Origin: Theocolax elegans
Lineage: Eukaryota > Arthropoda > Insecta > Hymenoptera > Cerocephalidae
DNA: 64,000 nt
Direction of reading: 5' to 3'
NCBI GenBank assembly: GCA_026168455.1
Contig: CM047425.1
Coordinates: 2,764,001-2,828,000, forward strand
Under the pieces are notes generated by a model. The model did not search any database, was not told where the DNA came from, and saw only the letters and a program-made list of their open reading frames with translations. How positions within the stretch are numbered: the first letter of the stretch is position 1; every line of letters begins with the position of its first letter. Of this stretch, positions 11,847-23,561 are shown piece by piece. The position numbers and the translations under genes were made by a program.

Positions 11847-14747
11847 TTTTCCTTTTTTCATTTCATTAAAATAACGCTGATACATTTAACAGTAAACAAT
11901 AACATTTATGATGGTAAACGTGCAATTAATTTACATTTAAATCTACGAATCGCATGTGTAAGGTATGGATTTACTTTAGAAAATAAGAAATTACGATGTA
12001 AAATTAAGAAAATTAAGAATGAAAAAGTGGCGGGAAGCATGGAAGATATAAAAGTAATTAGTAATATAAACTTTCTCGGATATTACACGATCTATCGATT
12101 TATTGATCTGAAATTCTTGACTATCGTGTATACTGCGTATGCGAATAAATTATCTTAACTTCCGGCATACACGAACAATTACAACGATTATTACGGTAAT
12201 GGTATACACCTATGTGTGTATGAGTGGATCGAAAACGCGAAGCGCAACGGTTTAAGACAATGTGTAATTTTTTTTTTTTTTAATAACTCATTTAACACGA
12301 GAGATTGCAGGTAATATTATTCTTTTGAATATAAATTTTCTATATGTATCTATCGTTTCCTATATATATCGTAGAAGAATGTTTCGCCTCTTCTTCCCCA
12401 ATTACCTTTTGAAAAATCGCGCACGAAAAATGGAAAGAAAATAATAAATCTTACGTATTTACAAAAGTGTACTCAATTAAGGAGCCGTTGAACCATGCGT
12501 CGAGAGAGAAAAACGTGCAAGCACGTGTGCGTGTGTGTTTTGTCTCCTCCCTCGATATTTTGTTCATTTTCTCTTTTACGTACAATTTTTATTTCCTTTT
12601 TCGACGTCATTCAATGTTCCCCACCATTCATCGGGTGAATCGAGATGGACATATAATGAGACACGTGTTTGCCCGACACGTTACTAATTTTTCCTTTTTT
12701 TTTTCTTATTCAATGCTTTGCAGTAACAGTCGAGTTTTTTTTGTTCGACTGATTGATTTGTTTGTTTATTAACCAAGAATGTACAATAATTATTTTTGAT
12801 AATATTCTAAATTTTTTTTCAACATTGGTTTCTTTTTAAGAAACAATCGATTAACAGATTGATGGTTTCGTTAATAAAGTGAATGAAAATAACCTTTTTC
12901 GAAAATATTATTTTCAAAAGAATAAATATTTTATAAAAAAATAATTTTTACTTTAATGATACATTGGCAACGTTTTAGAATATGCATATTGAATAATTTT
13001 TACAAATGAAGGACTTTTAAGCAATAAGAGCGTACACGAAAAACACCCTTTCTCGTTTTGACGTATATTCCTAATCTTTGATCCTAAATAAACAAAAAAA
13101 AAATATTTTTTCAATTTATTATTATGATTTTTTGTTGTTAACTACAATTATTATTAGTTTTTACTAAAATTGATGTAAAAATGTGTTTTATATGTTATAC
13201 AAACGTGATTTTTTAATATAAAATATCACCTGAATCCGTTTCCGTAATTTAAAAGCTTGTTGAATGGAAAAAGGGCGTGTACATTTAAAATTATTCTTTT
13301 CTACGAGATTGTTGTGGAAACGTCTATTTTGAATTTTTCTGCCTATTCGATAAATACTATTGATTATATATCTGCAAAAGTTTGAATTAGTTTCTTTAAT
13401 GATTTCCGTTAACGTCGCAACGTAAAACTTCGTAAAACGTAATTTTTGGAGATATGCGCGTTTTTCCCTTAGAAGCCTTCAAATACAAATATCTAAATTC
13501 TCCGTTAGAGATGGTTAAAAATAAAAAAACGTAATTATTAAAAAGAAAATATGTAATAAAAAAAAAATATTTACATCGTCCGACTGCACGTGTGATAGGT
13601 AATTGACTATGGCATTCTTCTTTCTTCCGTATCGTCGGTTGTCTTCGACGTATACACACACAGCCGCAAACTTTTCAATGGCGAAAGCCGTGGAGGGTAA
13701 AAAAAAGAATCAATTTACGAGACCGCAATGTTTCGCGTGCTCGCTCGAACGTTAAGGATAACGCAATTCCGTACATTTTTTTTTGTATTTATAATTGAAT
13801 CGTTCAAGGTTACTCATCAATATATATATATATTTATACATAGATTTTAAAACGTTTTTTTTTCAATGGTTTTATTATCGATCGCATCGCGGTGATAACG
13901 CGATTCCGCGAGTGCGTGTCGTTTTATTCGGCTTAACGAACCTTGAAAGAATTTTTCTTATGTATATATATGCACTTAATGTATTTAATTATTATTAAAT
14001 AAAAATAACGTAATAATTAAAAGGTATGTGTTCGCAATTAATTTACCGTGTACTCAGCGATACATCAATATGTGTACGTTAATTATTATAATTCCATTCT
14101 ATTGTTATAACCTCGTTTTATTTTTATTCTTTTCTCTTAATACGCATTTTATTTCGTCTGCAACGTAATATTCATGAGTTCTAATAATAATTTCGTTTAG
14201 TTAGCGGTATACACGACGATTGTCTTTCTTGAAACGAGCGGAGGGAGGGGAGAGTGAGGCTATAGTTAAATCAATTGAAGCGTAACAAATTTGCAAACGA
14301 TTACCATTAAATTATGCACGATCGAAAGTCTGGGTCATTGGTCAATTGTTAATGCATTAGATTCAGATATTTTATTAATCGTGTATCGAGGAATTCGTTT
14401 TTTTTTTCATTTATTTTTTAGTAGCAAGGATTGTGAGTAACATTACACTTTTTTGTTGATATTCGTGAATAATTATTTTATGATAATAATTATGTAATAA
14501 AAAATATGATTTAATTAAATTATTAAAATAATAATTATAAAAAAATTATCCGAATTTTATTTTAATTAAATCTCTGTTTTACTAAAAAAATGTTTAAAGG
14601 GCATAATAAATAATTTTAATTAATGAGATGTGGTCGATAATAATTTGTCTCGATGTATATTTATGTTTTAATTGAAGATACAGGAACACTTCGTTCGAAA
14701 AATGTCTTTGTGATGCTCTGAATATTATGTACAAATTTCTTCCCATT

Positions 14748-14920
14748 TTTTGCCTTTATCAAGTATGAATTTATTTCAATGATTTTTTGGTTTCGTAATT
14801 TAATCACAATTTTTAGATATTCTAATTAATGTGACTGCTACATAGCGTTAATATTATCGTTCTGTATATTATTCGTTTACAAATTATTAATATTTCGATA
14901 AAAATTTAATTTATAATTTT
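14748..14920 (+). repeat. Segmental duplication, unit X copy 1
   Basis: This 173-bp block is repeated almost base for base at 15917-16088; shared words include GACTGCTACATAGCGTTAAT. Together with unit Y it shows a local duplication of about 1.2 kb. Confidence 0.85.
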
Positions 14921-14946
14921 GGAATTAAAAGTAGTCAGTTAATAGG

Positions 14947-15350
14947 TTAAATGAAACGCTTTTTCCCAGTGCGTTCGTCGATTTAATAGATTGCCGTAAC
15001 CTCCAAATATTTTCACTTCACCTTCTGGCCATACATGTACTTAAAACTCCAAATTTTTGATCAAATTGGATCGTTACCTCGAATACTAATACTAATTTAC
15101 TCTTAATTCTGCATTTAAACCAGTCATTTTAAAGTATCATTCAGATTTACAATATTTCCAATTTATTTTCCAAATCTATTTAAAGTGTCATTTAAATAGC
15201 TAAGAAATAGGTATAGTTTCGGTGTCCATTTTATCAAATAATCCGATCTTTTATGGGTTGAAACAAGGACTTAAATGAACATATCGTAATTATTAGCTGT
15301 TTTGAATCTAAGAAATGGGCGAATTAAAGAGGAAAAAGCGTTTCATTTAA
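14947..15350. mobile_element. TTAA-flanked element with 16-bp perfect inverted termini
   Basis: A TTAA at 14947-14950 is followed by ATGAAACGCTTTTTCC. The exact inverse, GGAAAAAGCGTTTCAT, ends at 15346 and is followed by TTAA at 15347-15350. A perfect 16-bp terminal inverted repeat inside duplicated TTAA fits a piggyBac-type non-autonomous insertion. The 404-bp unit has no open frame. Its termini differ from the TTAAGGGG families elsewhere in the window. The stretch is absent from the second copy of the local duplication. Confidence 0.75.
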
Positions 15351-15446
15351 CAGTGGTAACAACCTAGCAGAAGTAGCTATAAAATATGTTAATTTAGTTA
15401 ATAACCTATTATTTGCCGATTTTTATTTTCTGATTTCTAGCAGGGA

Positions 15447-15920
15447 GGATTACCTGAGCGTTAAAAAAACGGAATAAAACTCAAAATGTCCAAAAAAAGT
15501 GTTGTTTTTAATTCCTAGATTTTTCTTGGTTAATGCTATTTACTTAGTTTATAAATTTTTGTCGTAAAGTCATTCCTTTTTTTCGCAAAATTTTTTTATT
15601 ACGCGAGTGAGAAATATTGGCTTGTAAGGGGATGTCGGACCCAGAAAATGATCATTTTGTACTTTTTTTATAAACAATGGATAGTTTTTGAAAAACGCCG
15701 AACGTCAAGCCCTTAGACATGTTTTAAATAATATACCCAAATTTTTCCAGATTTTTATCTTATATTTATATTAAAAAAATTATGCTTTTTTTACTAATAA
15801 TTACCGACCAAACATTGTTTACTGAATTATTATTTAAGTAATGCTTTTACATTAAAAAATCAAAACGTCAAGCCCTTTCTTATGTTTTCAGCTATCCGTA
15901 TGAATTTTTTCAGATTTTTT
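15447..15920 (+). repeat. Segmental duplication, unit Y copy 1, with family A MITE
   Basis: It starts GGATTACCTGAGCGTT and is repeated at 16090-16580. From about 15624 onward it consists of a family A element (GGGGATGTCGGACCCAG...), whose right end is cut where unit X copy 2 begins. Confidence 0.85.
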
Positions 15921-16088
15921 GCCTTATCAAGTATGAATTTATTTCACTGATTTTTGGTTTCGTAATTTAATCACAATTTTTAGATATTCCAATTAATGTG
16001 GACTGCTACATAGCGTTAATATTATCGTTCTGTAATTATTCGTTTACAAATTATTAATATTTCGATAAAAATTTAATTTATAATTTTT
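15917..16088 (+). repeat. Segmental duplication, unit X copy 2
   Basis: Near-identical to 14748-14920 with a few small indels. It is joined directly to unit Y copy 2, so the 526 bp between X and Y in copy 1 is missing here. Confidence 0.85.
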
Positions 16089-16089
16089 C

Positions 16090-16580
16090 GGATTACCTGA
16101 GCGTTAAAAAAACGGAATAAAACTCAAAATGTCCAAAAAAAGTGTTGTTTTTAATTCCTAGGTTTTTCTTGGTTAATGCTATTTACTTAGTTTATAAATT
16201 TTTGTCGTAAAGTCATTCCTTTTTTTCGCAAAATTTTTTATTACGCGACTGAGAAATAATGGCCCTTAAGGGGATGTCGAACCCAGAAAATGGTTATTTT
16301 GTACTTTTTTTATAAACAAATGAATAAAGTTTTTAAAAAACCCTGAACGTCAGGCCCTTAGGCATGTTTTAAATAATATACCCAAATTTTTCCAGATTTT
16401 TAAATCCATAATTTGATCACGATGTTTGGGTTGAAAAATTATGCTTTTTATTTACTAATAATTACCGACCAAACATTGTTTACTGAATTATTATTTAAGT
16501 AATGTTTTTTCATTAAAAAATCAAAACGTCAAGCCCTTTCTTATGTTTTCAGCTATCCGTATCAATTTTTTCAGATTTTT
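16090..16580 (+). repeat. Segmental duplication, unit Y copy 2
   Basis: Near-identical to 15447-15920, including the embedded family A transposon. Confidence 0.85.
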
Positions 16581-16640
16581 AATGCAATATTTTAGATATA
16601 ATTTTTGGGTTGAAAGGTGTAGATTCCTGTAATTTATCCG
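16266..16640 (+). mobile_element. Family A TTAA MITE, right end degraded
   Basis: The left end is TTAAGGGGATGTCGAACCCA. The body matches 30689-31077 and, inverted, 41950-42341. The right terminal TTAA is not recognisable here. Confidence 0.7.
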
Positions 16641-16958
16641 ACAAAAAAATTTTTCGTTTTTCGTAGTTATTATTTGATACATAAATCGTTCCCTATCATA
16701 GTGCTGATATTTATTTATATATAGATTTAGGTCAATTATTCCGAATGTCATCGGGAAAACTAACTCATCTCATTAAAAAAGTTACGATTTTTGGAATATA
16801 AAAAAATGCATAAATGTTTTGCTTTCTTTTTTATTTAAAATTTTTTCATAAAAAATTTCTTTTTATATTCTTGTAAACAATAGAGTCATTGGATTGTATA
16901 TTTCACCTCTATATAAATATATATTGGTTTTTCTTATCTAGTAATAAAAAACAAAAAA

Positions 16959-16975
16959 TATATACGGTTAAAATA
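16959..16975 (+). repeat. Left target-site duplication of the SINE
   Basis: The 17-mer TATATACGGTTAAAATA occurs here and again at 17436-17452, immediately flanking the 5S-headed element. Confidence 0.9.
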
Positions 16976-17435
16976 AGACCGACACGGTGACGGAGTGGCG
17001 GAAGCGCACCTCGGCCGGTCATGAAAGTTAAGCAGCACCGAGCGCGGTTGACACTTGGATGGGTGACCGTTCTCGGACTTAGCTTAAATGATCGGTTAGG
17101 TGTTTTTTCACATTCCACAACGTGAGCGGGAGGTGTGAGACATTCGGTTTCGGTGTTAAAGTCTACGCAATGTGACCTTGCCACCCAAACAGCTCGAATG
17201 CACCGCCCTTCTCGGAGGAGGTTTTCCTAATAGGCATTTATCCCACGGGGTTTGGCCACAGGTTTTCCCTCTCTCCACGGGCATAACCCCGGGCGAATGC
17301 GAGAAGGTGGGGTAACGGGGGGAAAATTGGAAAGGAAAAACAAAAACAGGAATAAATAAAAGTGTAGCGAATACGTATACGTAAAAACCCGAGAAGAGTA
17401 TACGTGGAACCTACCAAAAATTAAAAAAAAAATTT
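16976..17435 (+). mobile_element. 5S-rRNA-derived SINE (SINE3-like), full insertion
   Basis: This 460-bp GC-rich island is bounded by a perfect 17-bp direct repeat and ends in an A/T-rich tail, the signature of LINE-mediated retrotransposition. Its head (about 17015-17077) contains the internal promoter part of 5S rRNA, including GTTAAGCAGC and GCGCGGTTGACACTTGGATG followed by GGTGACCG. The body downstream (about 17100-17400) is not 5S and is non-coding. Known SINE3 elements use a 5S-derived RNA polymerase III promoter in this way, so the assignment is by analogy. The perfect duplication suggests a fairly young insertion. The alternative is a 5S pseudogene fused to another repeat. Confidence 0.85.
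17015..17077 (+). pseudogene. Partial 5S rRNA-like segment (SINE head)
   Basis: It aligns by eye with the middle of insect 5S rRNA, covering box A, the intermediate element and box C. The 5' and 3' thirds that form helix I are absent, so it cannot make a functional 5S rRNA and is best read as the polymerase III promoter of the SINE. Confidence 0.8.
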
Positions 17436-17452
17436 TATATACGGTTAAAATA
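17436..17452 (+). repeat. Right target-site duplication of the SINE
   Basis: Perfect 17-bp copy of 16959-16975. Confidence 0.9.
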
Positions 17453-18380
17453 TAGCATCGAAAAAATTTTTTTTCGTTTGGACGTTAATAGATGAAAAAA
17501 AATAGAAAAAATAGCATTATTGCATTTTTCTATGCAAAATAAATATATTTTCTATTTAAATCCTCTAATTTTCGTTTCACACATTACCCATACATATATA
17601 CACATACCATACATAAACACACTATTATATCCCAGTTACGTAAAATTATTCATTTAATCAATCAGCTTAAATATCTGTACACGTGTCAATATCACGAACT
17701 CAACGTCGTACATCATCGCAAAAATAATAAATAAACAAAAAAAATATAAAAATGACGATTACGATAATCTACATACACGTCCATAATGTATACACTTTGA
17801 AAGCAATCCCCGGATTATTCCACGCGGCACGTGCTATACGTATACTTGCATAACGCGCGCGGGGGCGATGGAAAATCGAACGACTTTGCGTTGTTGATGC
17901 ACACACCGTCACGAAGAGAAGCTGTATGATCTTGTTTAATATCGCTCAGGGGCATCCGTATTCGGTTATGATGGTCATGCCGGTGTCCTTTCTAACCGAG
18001 CTATCATTATCTCTCTCTTGGACGTATATGTGCTTTTAACTTGGTTAACAAATGAATCTTTTTATAGAAACTTATGTCACTCGGTTATACGTCGATTATG
18101 TCAAGTTTACATTTTTTTTCATTACTTATCGTCGATTAATGTATATATATATTTTTTTTCTAATTTACATTATAATATATATAGTGGTTGTAAACAAGAT
18201 AATGATTTTTATAGTAAAATGTATGTTTAACTCAGTGTATTAAAAGAAATGAATATATATATATATATATAATATTAATTTATTTAATTAAATATTTATC
18301 AATATAATTAATTGCAATAGATATAACATAGTGAAGTTAGTGATATATTATATAATACTTTTTATAGAATTTTATGTCGA
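17453..18380. other. Non-coding stretch with a GC-rich block
   Basis: No gene is visible. A GC-rich, CpG-containing block at about 17780-18010, including CACGTG and GCGCGCGGGGGCG, contrasts with the AT-rich flanks and is a candidate enhancer or promoter. Two overlapping 63-70 codon frames at 18018-18243 look like chance AT-rich frames. Confidence 0.5.
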
Positions 18381-18484
18381 TATATCGACGCCTCGGACGA
18401 AGAAAAGCACAACTCAGATTTTTCCATTTAAAATAACATTACAAAATCTGAACTGTGCTTTTCTTCGTACGAGGCATCGATATA
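18381..18484 (+). repeat. Long near-perfect hairpin (42-bp arms, 20-nt loop)
   Basis: The arms 18381-18422 and 18443-18484 are complementary at 38 of 42 positions, with a 20-nt A/T loop. The stem is much more GC-rich than its surroundings. It could be a pre-miRNA-like transcript or a tiny foldback transposon. I do not recognise a known mature miRNA in it. Confidence 0.7.
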
Positions 18485-18972
18485 TTGTGTGTCGATTTGA
18501 ATGCTCATTCAAAGAAATACAAATATATTTTTATTAAAATGAATATTTAATGAATAAACTGAAGTTAATACTATTAATTATTAAATAAACATTATTAACT
18601 TGTCTATTATAATTTATATTGTTATAATTGCAATTCATTATCAATATTAGTTTACAATATTAATGATTAAATAATATTCTTTTTGTTTATTTAGTGTCGC
18701 ATCCTCTTTTTATTTTTTTTACAGTCAATTTTTATTTAAATTGATATAGTTTAAAATAAATTATTGAGTAAATTTATACTGTAGGGAGATTTACTAAATT
18801 TGATAAAATAATAATTAATAATTATTAATAGTAACTAGATATTGTTAATTAATTAATTTTTTATAGTGTATTAAATAACAATTTATTATATATTATTATA
18901 TATTATTAAGGAAATATGTTTAACTAATAAATTATTATTAATATTGATTTTTTAAATACAATAATAGGTTGG

Positions 18973-19261
18973 CTTTCTTTAAAAAATCTCTCTGTAATGC
19001 TCTTCTACTGTAAATTTTTTTAACGATCTTCATCACTAAATAAGTGAGATTTTTGCACCTGATCATTACCGACGAAAAGTGATTATTAATTTTCAATTAA
19101 TTTCAAATAATTTGTTTCATAAAATTTCGCTCTGCCATCTTCTTCCACGTCGTACAACCGTAACGTATATGAATTTTTTCAGATTTTTAGTTTCATAATT
19201 GTTGAAAATTTTCGGATTATTAAAGGTAGATCCCTGTAATTTGGCTATCACGTCGCGTTAA
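18973..19261 (-). mobile_element. Family C MITE, inverted and truncated
   Basis: On the minus strand it begins TTAACGCGACGTGATAGCC and continues like 1941-2313. It is truncated at its far end near 18973. Confidence 0.65.
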
Positions 19262-21945
19262 TAACAATAAAAATTAATCCTTGTTAAAATTTTAATAATT
19301 AAATACAATTTAAAAAATTTTTTTTGTTTAAATCTGTATTTACATAATCGATGAAAATATATTAAACTTGAATAATTAAAAATAAGTGACGATACGATGT
19401 TTATCTATATATATACGCGTATAGATAAAAATAAAAAAGAAAATAAGAAAGAATGGAAAATAAATGTGTAGAATGTGTGTAAATATAGCTCGTTTCATCT
19501 ATTTTTAAATACTATTCTGCTATTCCCGTATGAGCAATATTTATATCGAGTTTACCTTATGGACGGTATTTAACTTACTGTCTGTATATATACGCGCTAT
19601 TAACGAAACGTTATAAGTGTCACATTTTCATAGCGATAATTAATATTTTAAAACAACATATTCATATGTGTGTACAATCGTACGGTTGACCCAGAGTAAA
19701 ATTGTATAATTGATAATAGATGTCGTTTAACGATGTATATACGAATCGATATCATAGTCGAAATTCAATAGGAAAATCGATCGATTGACCGCGATCCAAC
19801 GCGTTGTAACAAGAGGGAATAGAACCGTTATATTATACACCAGTAAAGATCATTATACTTACACGCTTCGTCATCGTTTCAATTCCGTGGTTTATTTTTT
19901 TTTTTTTATTTTCATTTCTTCTTTTTTACTATTTAATACTACTATGCTATATAGTCTCTTGTAATGCGTAACGATATCATCGAGCCATTTTCCGGATCTC
20001 TTTTCCGAGAGATGAACCAATTTCTAAACGGTGTGAGCTTTCTCTTTGCTTTTTCTGCGTGAGATCGATCAATGTGTTTATATATATATATGATTACTAA
20101 TCTGGATTAAAATTTGAAAATAATTTATTGCAAGTATAAGTAATCATTTATTGTATAATGAGGTGAAAGATTTTTTGATTATTAAACAAATTTTTATATT
20201 ATTCATTATTATTATTATTGTCTTATACATTTTTAAGTTAATTGTTTAGCAGTAATGCCTTTTATGTGTAATCAATTAATATAATACAATAATGTAATTA
20301 AACAATGTAATAAATTGTGTAACTTATATCAGAATTACAAAAAATATTTGAAATGGTTTTTTAAAATAAATTAATTCTTAGTTGGTATGCAAAAATTTTT
20401 TATTTTTCACAGTAATTACTTAAATAATTTTTTATTGTAATATTTTAAAATTATTTTACTTTAGCGGATTAGAATAATGTTTTATTGGTAATTATAAATA
20501 GCATTTGAATTAATATAAGATTAATTAAAGTTTAATGTTTTTTTAATATTAATTGGTTATATCTGATCTAGTGGAAATTGCATGTTTTGAGTTTAGGCGA
20601 CATCATTTTTTGGTTATTACTTACTGACTTGACAAAAAAGAGTTTAATAAGTGTTACAGTTTTTTTACTAAAGTGTGTAATAAATTTTAAGCAAAAATTT
20701 CCATTACTATTAGCGGACTATACGTTAAGGATCGTTCTCGAAAACTAGTGTAAATCACCGATAGATTATTTACAAACAATGGCCTATTAATTCTTATAAC
20801 TTTATACAAATCAATACGCTCCTTCTAATCACGTCCAATGGAACGTGTGATTTACGTTTCGCGTCGATAAAGAAAGGTGTATAAAAGTCATTCGAACACA
20901 AACGTCCTAACCTCAAAAAAAAACCGCGTTATATCTTTCAAATACACGATACTAATTACACAAAAATATTTTTATTTACACGACGCACGCTATACTGTTA
21001 ACATAAAAAAAGTATATAGTGGAAGATGAATCGAAACAAAAAGATCGTCGTAGCAGTTTGCGACGGTGTTTAAATATTTTTTTTCTTTCGTTTTCGTCTA
21101 ATTGTACAGGTCGTTAGAAAACTAGTCTCTCACGATCCGGTGCGAAAGCGTCAAAGCATACAAAATGGCTTGGTGGGAAGCGTCGAGAGCGCAATAATGA
21201 TTATGATGGCTTTACGCGACCGGAACTCGTAGCAATTATGGAAAGGTTGCTGCAACGCTTTCGTTTTTGTTTTTCTTTCTATCTCTCTCTTTTTTTGGTA
21301 TTTATGTTTTATGAATATATATCATTTTTTACGAATTGAAATATTTAACGAGTGGAGTTCACTTAAATTCTGTTTTGAGAATAGAACTATTGTTTTTTTT
21401 TTCATCAATATTCTATCATCAATTTGTTGTAAATTTTGTCGTATTTCCTGTATGTATCAAAATTGTCCCAAATGAAAAATATTTCATTAATAATTATTGT
21501 TACTAATTAAAAATGATATTTTTCCGTACAAATTAAAAAAATTATTAATTATATTATTTTATTTGGTGATTTGATTTTATCACTCGGTTGTTTTTTAATG
21601 GAGAATTGTAGAATTTGATCGATCTTCCCGAGTCGAGTTTGATTATATTATTTAATAAATATTGAATGTCCGATCAATTAAAAAAAATTTTTCCTCTAAC
21701 TCACATGCTGAAATTTAACCAAGACTCTTTAAATATATAAAAATTGCCTTTTCTTGGTAAAAAGGAATACTAAAAATCAGCTAATAAAATCGTTAGGATT
21801 TTTAGTTTGCAATCGAAAATGTTTACTTTCTGGTATGATAAGATACTGCAATTCAGTTAGACAATTGTTATTAAATCGATGTACTTTTTTACAATACCGT
21901 TACAAAGGGGACTATTTCTAATCTATAAAGTAGACAGTTCTAACC
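19262..21945. other. Gene-free region
   Basis: AT-rich and without supportable exons. A GC-richer segment at about 20800-21260 contains no long frame and might be regulatory. Confidence 0.5.
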
Positions 21946-22192
21946 TTAAGGGGGTATCTTACTCAATTAAAAATTCAAATTTCGCGCCACAAAATAGCAG
22001 ACGAAAAAACAAATTATTTACTTATACCAATTAATAAAAACAAATTTACGCACAACCAGAAGGTACTTGCCGTTCGTTATGTAATTATTTATCATTTTAC
22101 AGAGTTTCAAGTTATTATAACAATATGTTGCCGAGAAAACCTTGAAAAAAATACGAAAATTGCATTTTTAATTGTGTATGACACCCCCTTAA
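21946..22192. mobile_element. TTAA foldback MITE, family B
   Basis: It starts TTAAGGGGGTATCTTACTC and ends GTGTATGACACCCCCTTAA. The terminal segments also occur at 61818-62103, where long inverted arms are intact. It has no coding capacity. Confidence 0.75.
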
Positions 22193-22409
22193 AAAAACAT
22201 TAAACATAGTTTAATATTTACTAGGATTATTTCGTAAAAAAAAAAAAATTATTTCTATATAGAAGAAATCGGAATCATGTTGTATTTTATTCGTATTTCA
22301 ACTGTCCAAAAATTTTACAATAACATTTACTATTTTTAATTAAATTTTACTATATTATTTTAATTAAAACCGTAATTTTAGCCTTCTTATTAACCATTTT
22401 TATCATTCT

Positions 22410-22500
22410 CCATCAATAGTGCTTGATGAGGTCGAAAAAGTCTAGTCGACGAAACGTTGCAATTTTCAATAAATAATTGCTATTTTGGTTTAATAATCAA
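22410..22500 (+). other. Hammerhead-like or Penelope-type terminal motif
   Basis: TGATGAG (22424-22430) is followed by GTCG, a 12-nt loop, CGAC (22447-22450) and GAAAC (22451-22455), which recalls a hammerhead ribozyme core with its stem II. The following GCAATT and AATTGC can pair. The base before TGATGAG is T where the hammerhead core needs C, so it is probably a degenerate relic. Hammerhead motifs of this kind are known in Penelope-like retroelements. Confidence 0.35.
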
Positions 22501-22726
22501 CTATCATGTCCTTATTGAGATGGTAAAATAAAAATTGTATTCACTACATTTTACCGTCAAAAATTATTAAATGTCATAAAGCAGTAAATTTAGTCGTGTT
22601 CCCACTATATCCCAAAATTGTCCCATATGAAAAAAAAATTTTTTCATTAATATAATCACGGTTTTCAATTAAATTTTACTATATACACTGAGAGAATAGT
22701 AAATTTTTCGTTAAATTTCATTGCAA

Positions 22727-23043
22727 TTAAGGGAATGTGAAACTCAAAAAAAATGGACATTTATTTTATACGAATGATTTATTAACGAATAATATAGTTT
22801 TTTTAGGCATTTTTTTAAATAACATAAAAATTTTTCCAGAATTTTAAATCCATAATTTTATTAGAAGTTTGATCGCCACTCAAAAATTGTTTACTCAATT
22901 ATTATTAAAAAGAAATTATTCTTTCGTTCAAAACGTCATGCCTTTCCTTCCGTATGAATTTTGTTCCGATTTTTAATTCAATATTTTAGACATAATTTTT
23001 TAGTTAAAAGGTGCAGATTCCCGTAATTTTGCTCCGACGTCCC
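22727..23043 (+). mobile_element. Family A MITE, diverged
   Basis: The left end is TTAAGGGAATGTGAAACTC. The internal order (TTTTTCCAGA, AAATCCATAATTT, GTGCAGATTC) matches family A. The right terminus is eroded. Confidence 0.6.
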
Positions 23044-23509
23044 AAATTTTCATACACGTTCTGCAACTAAAAAAAAAATAGGAGTCTCCTTATATATCTG
23101 ACGATCAAACGTTATAGACATCCGGCGCGAACAATACAACGAATTGGGTTACACTCGTATATATATACGCAACGCAGTCGAGAAGTAAAACTCTCCCACG
23201 GGAAAATCTGCGAGTTTGAAATGAAGGTGTACACCACAGAAAAAAATAGGGAAACTTACATATTACTCACTCGCACGGTACATATTGCCATCGTGGGTGA
23301 TGTAGTTCACGAAATCGAGCACGAGGAAGTTGACTTTTATAAATCAACTCGGTTAATTAATGACCTCTGGTTATAGTTTTAAGTAAGAATGGAGAGGTTT
23401 TCTCTTTTTAAATGGATGGGATTTTTCTTCCGTCGTTTATTTTTATAGGTGTCGTTTAGGATGTTTATTGACGTGGTTGTTCTTTCCAATTTTTTTTCTG
23501 TAGAGTTCG

Positions 23510-23513
<4 letters not shown>

Positions 23514-23559
<46 letters not shown>
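23514..23559. repeat. (TA)n microsatellite
   Basis: Uninterrupted TA dinucleotides over about 46 bp, roughly 300 bp before the first visible PKN exon. Confidence 0.95.

Positions 23560-23561
<2 letters not shown>

Larger units (their letters stand above)
8571..14746. other. Gene-free AT-rich region with scattered GC-richer blocks
   Basis: No exon is supportable. GC-richer, low-repeat blocks at about 8780-9050 and 10020-10170 stand out from the AT background and could be regulatory, but nothing in the sequence proves it. CT microsatellites (9057-9149) and one inverted-repeat element (11621-11846) fall here. Confidence 0.55.

Noticed and set aside
17015..17077. Functional 5S rRNA gene
   Set aside because: Only the central promoter part is present; the terminal helix sequences are absent and the unit carries SINE features.
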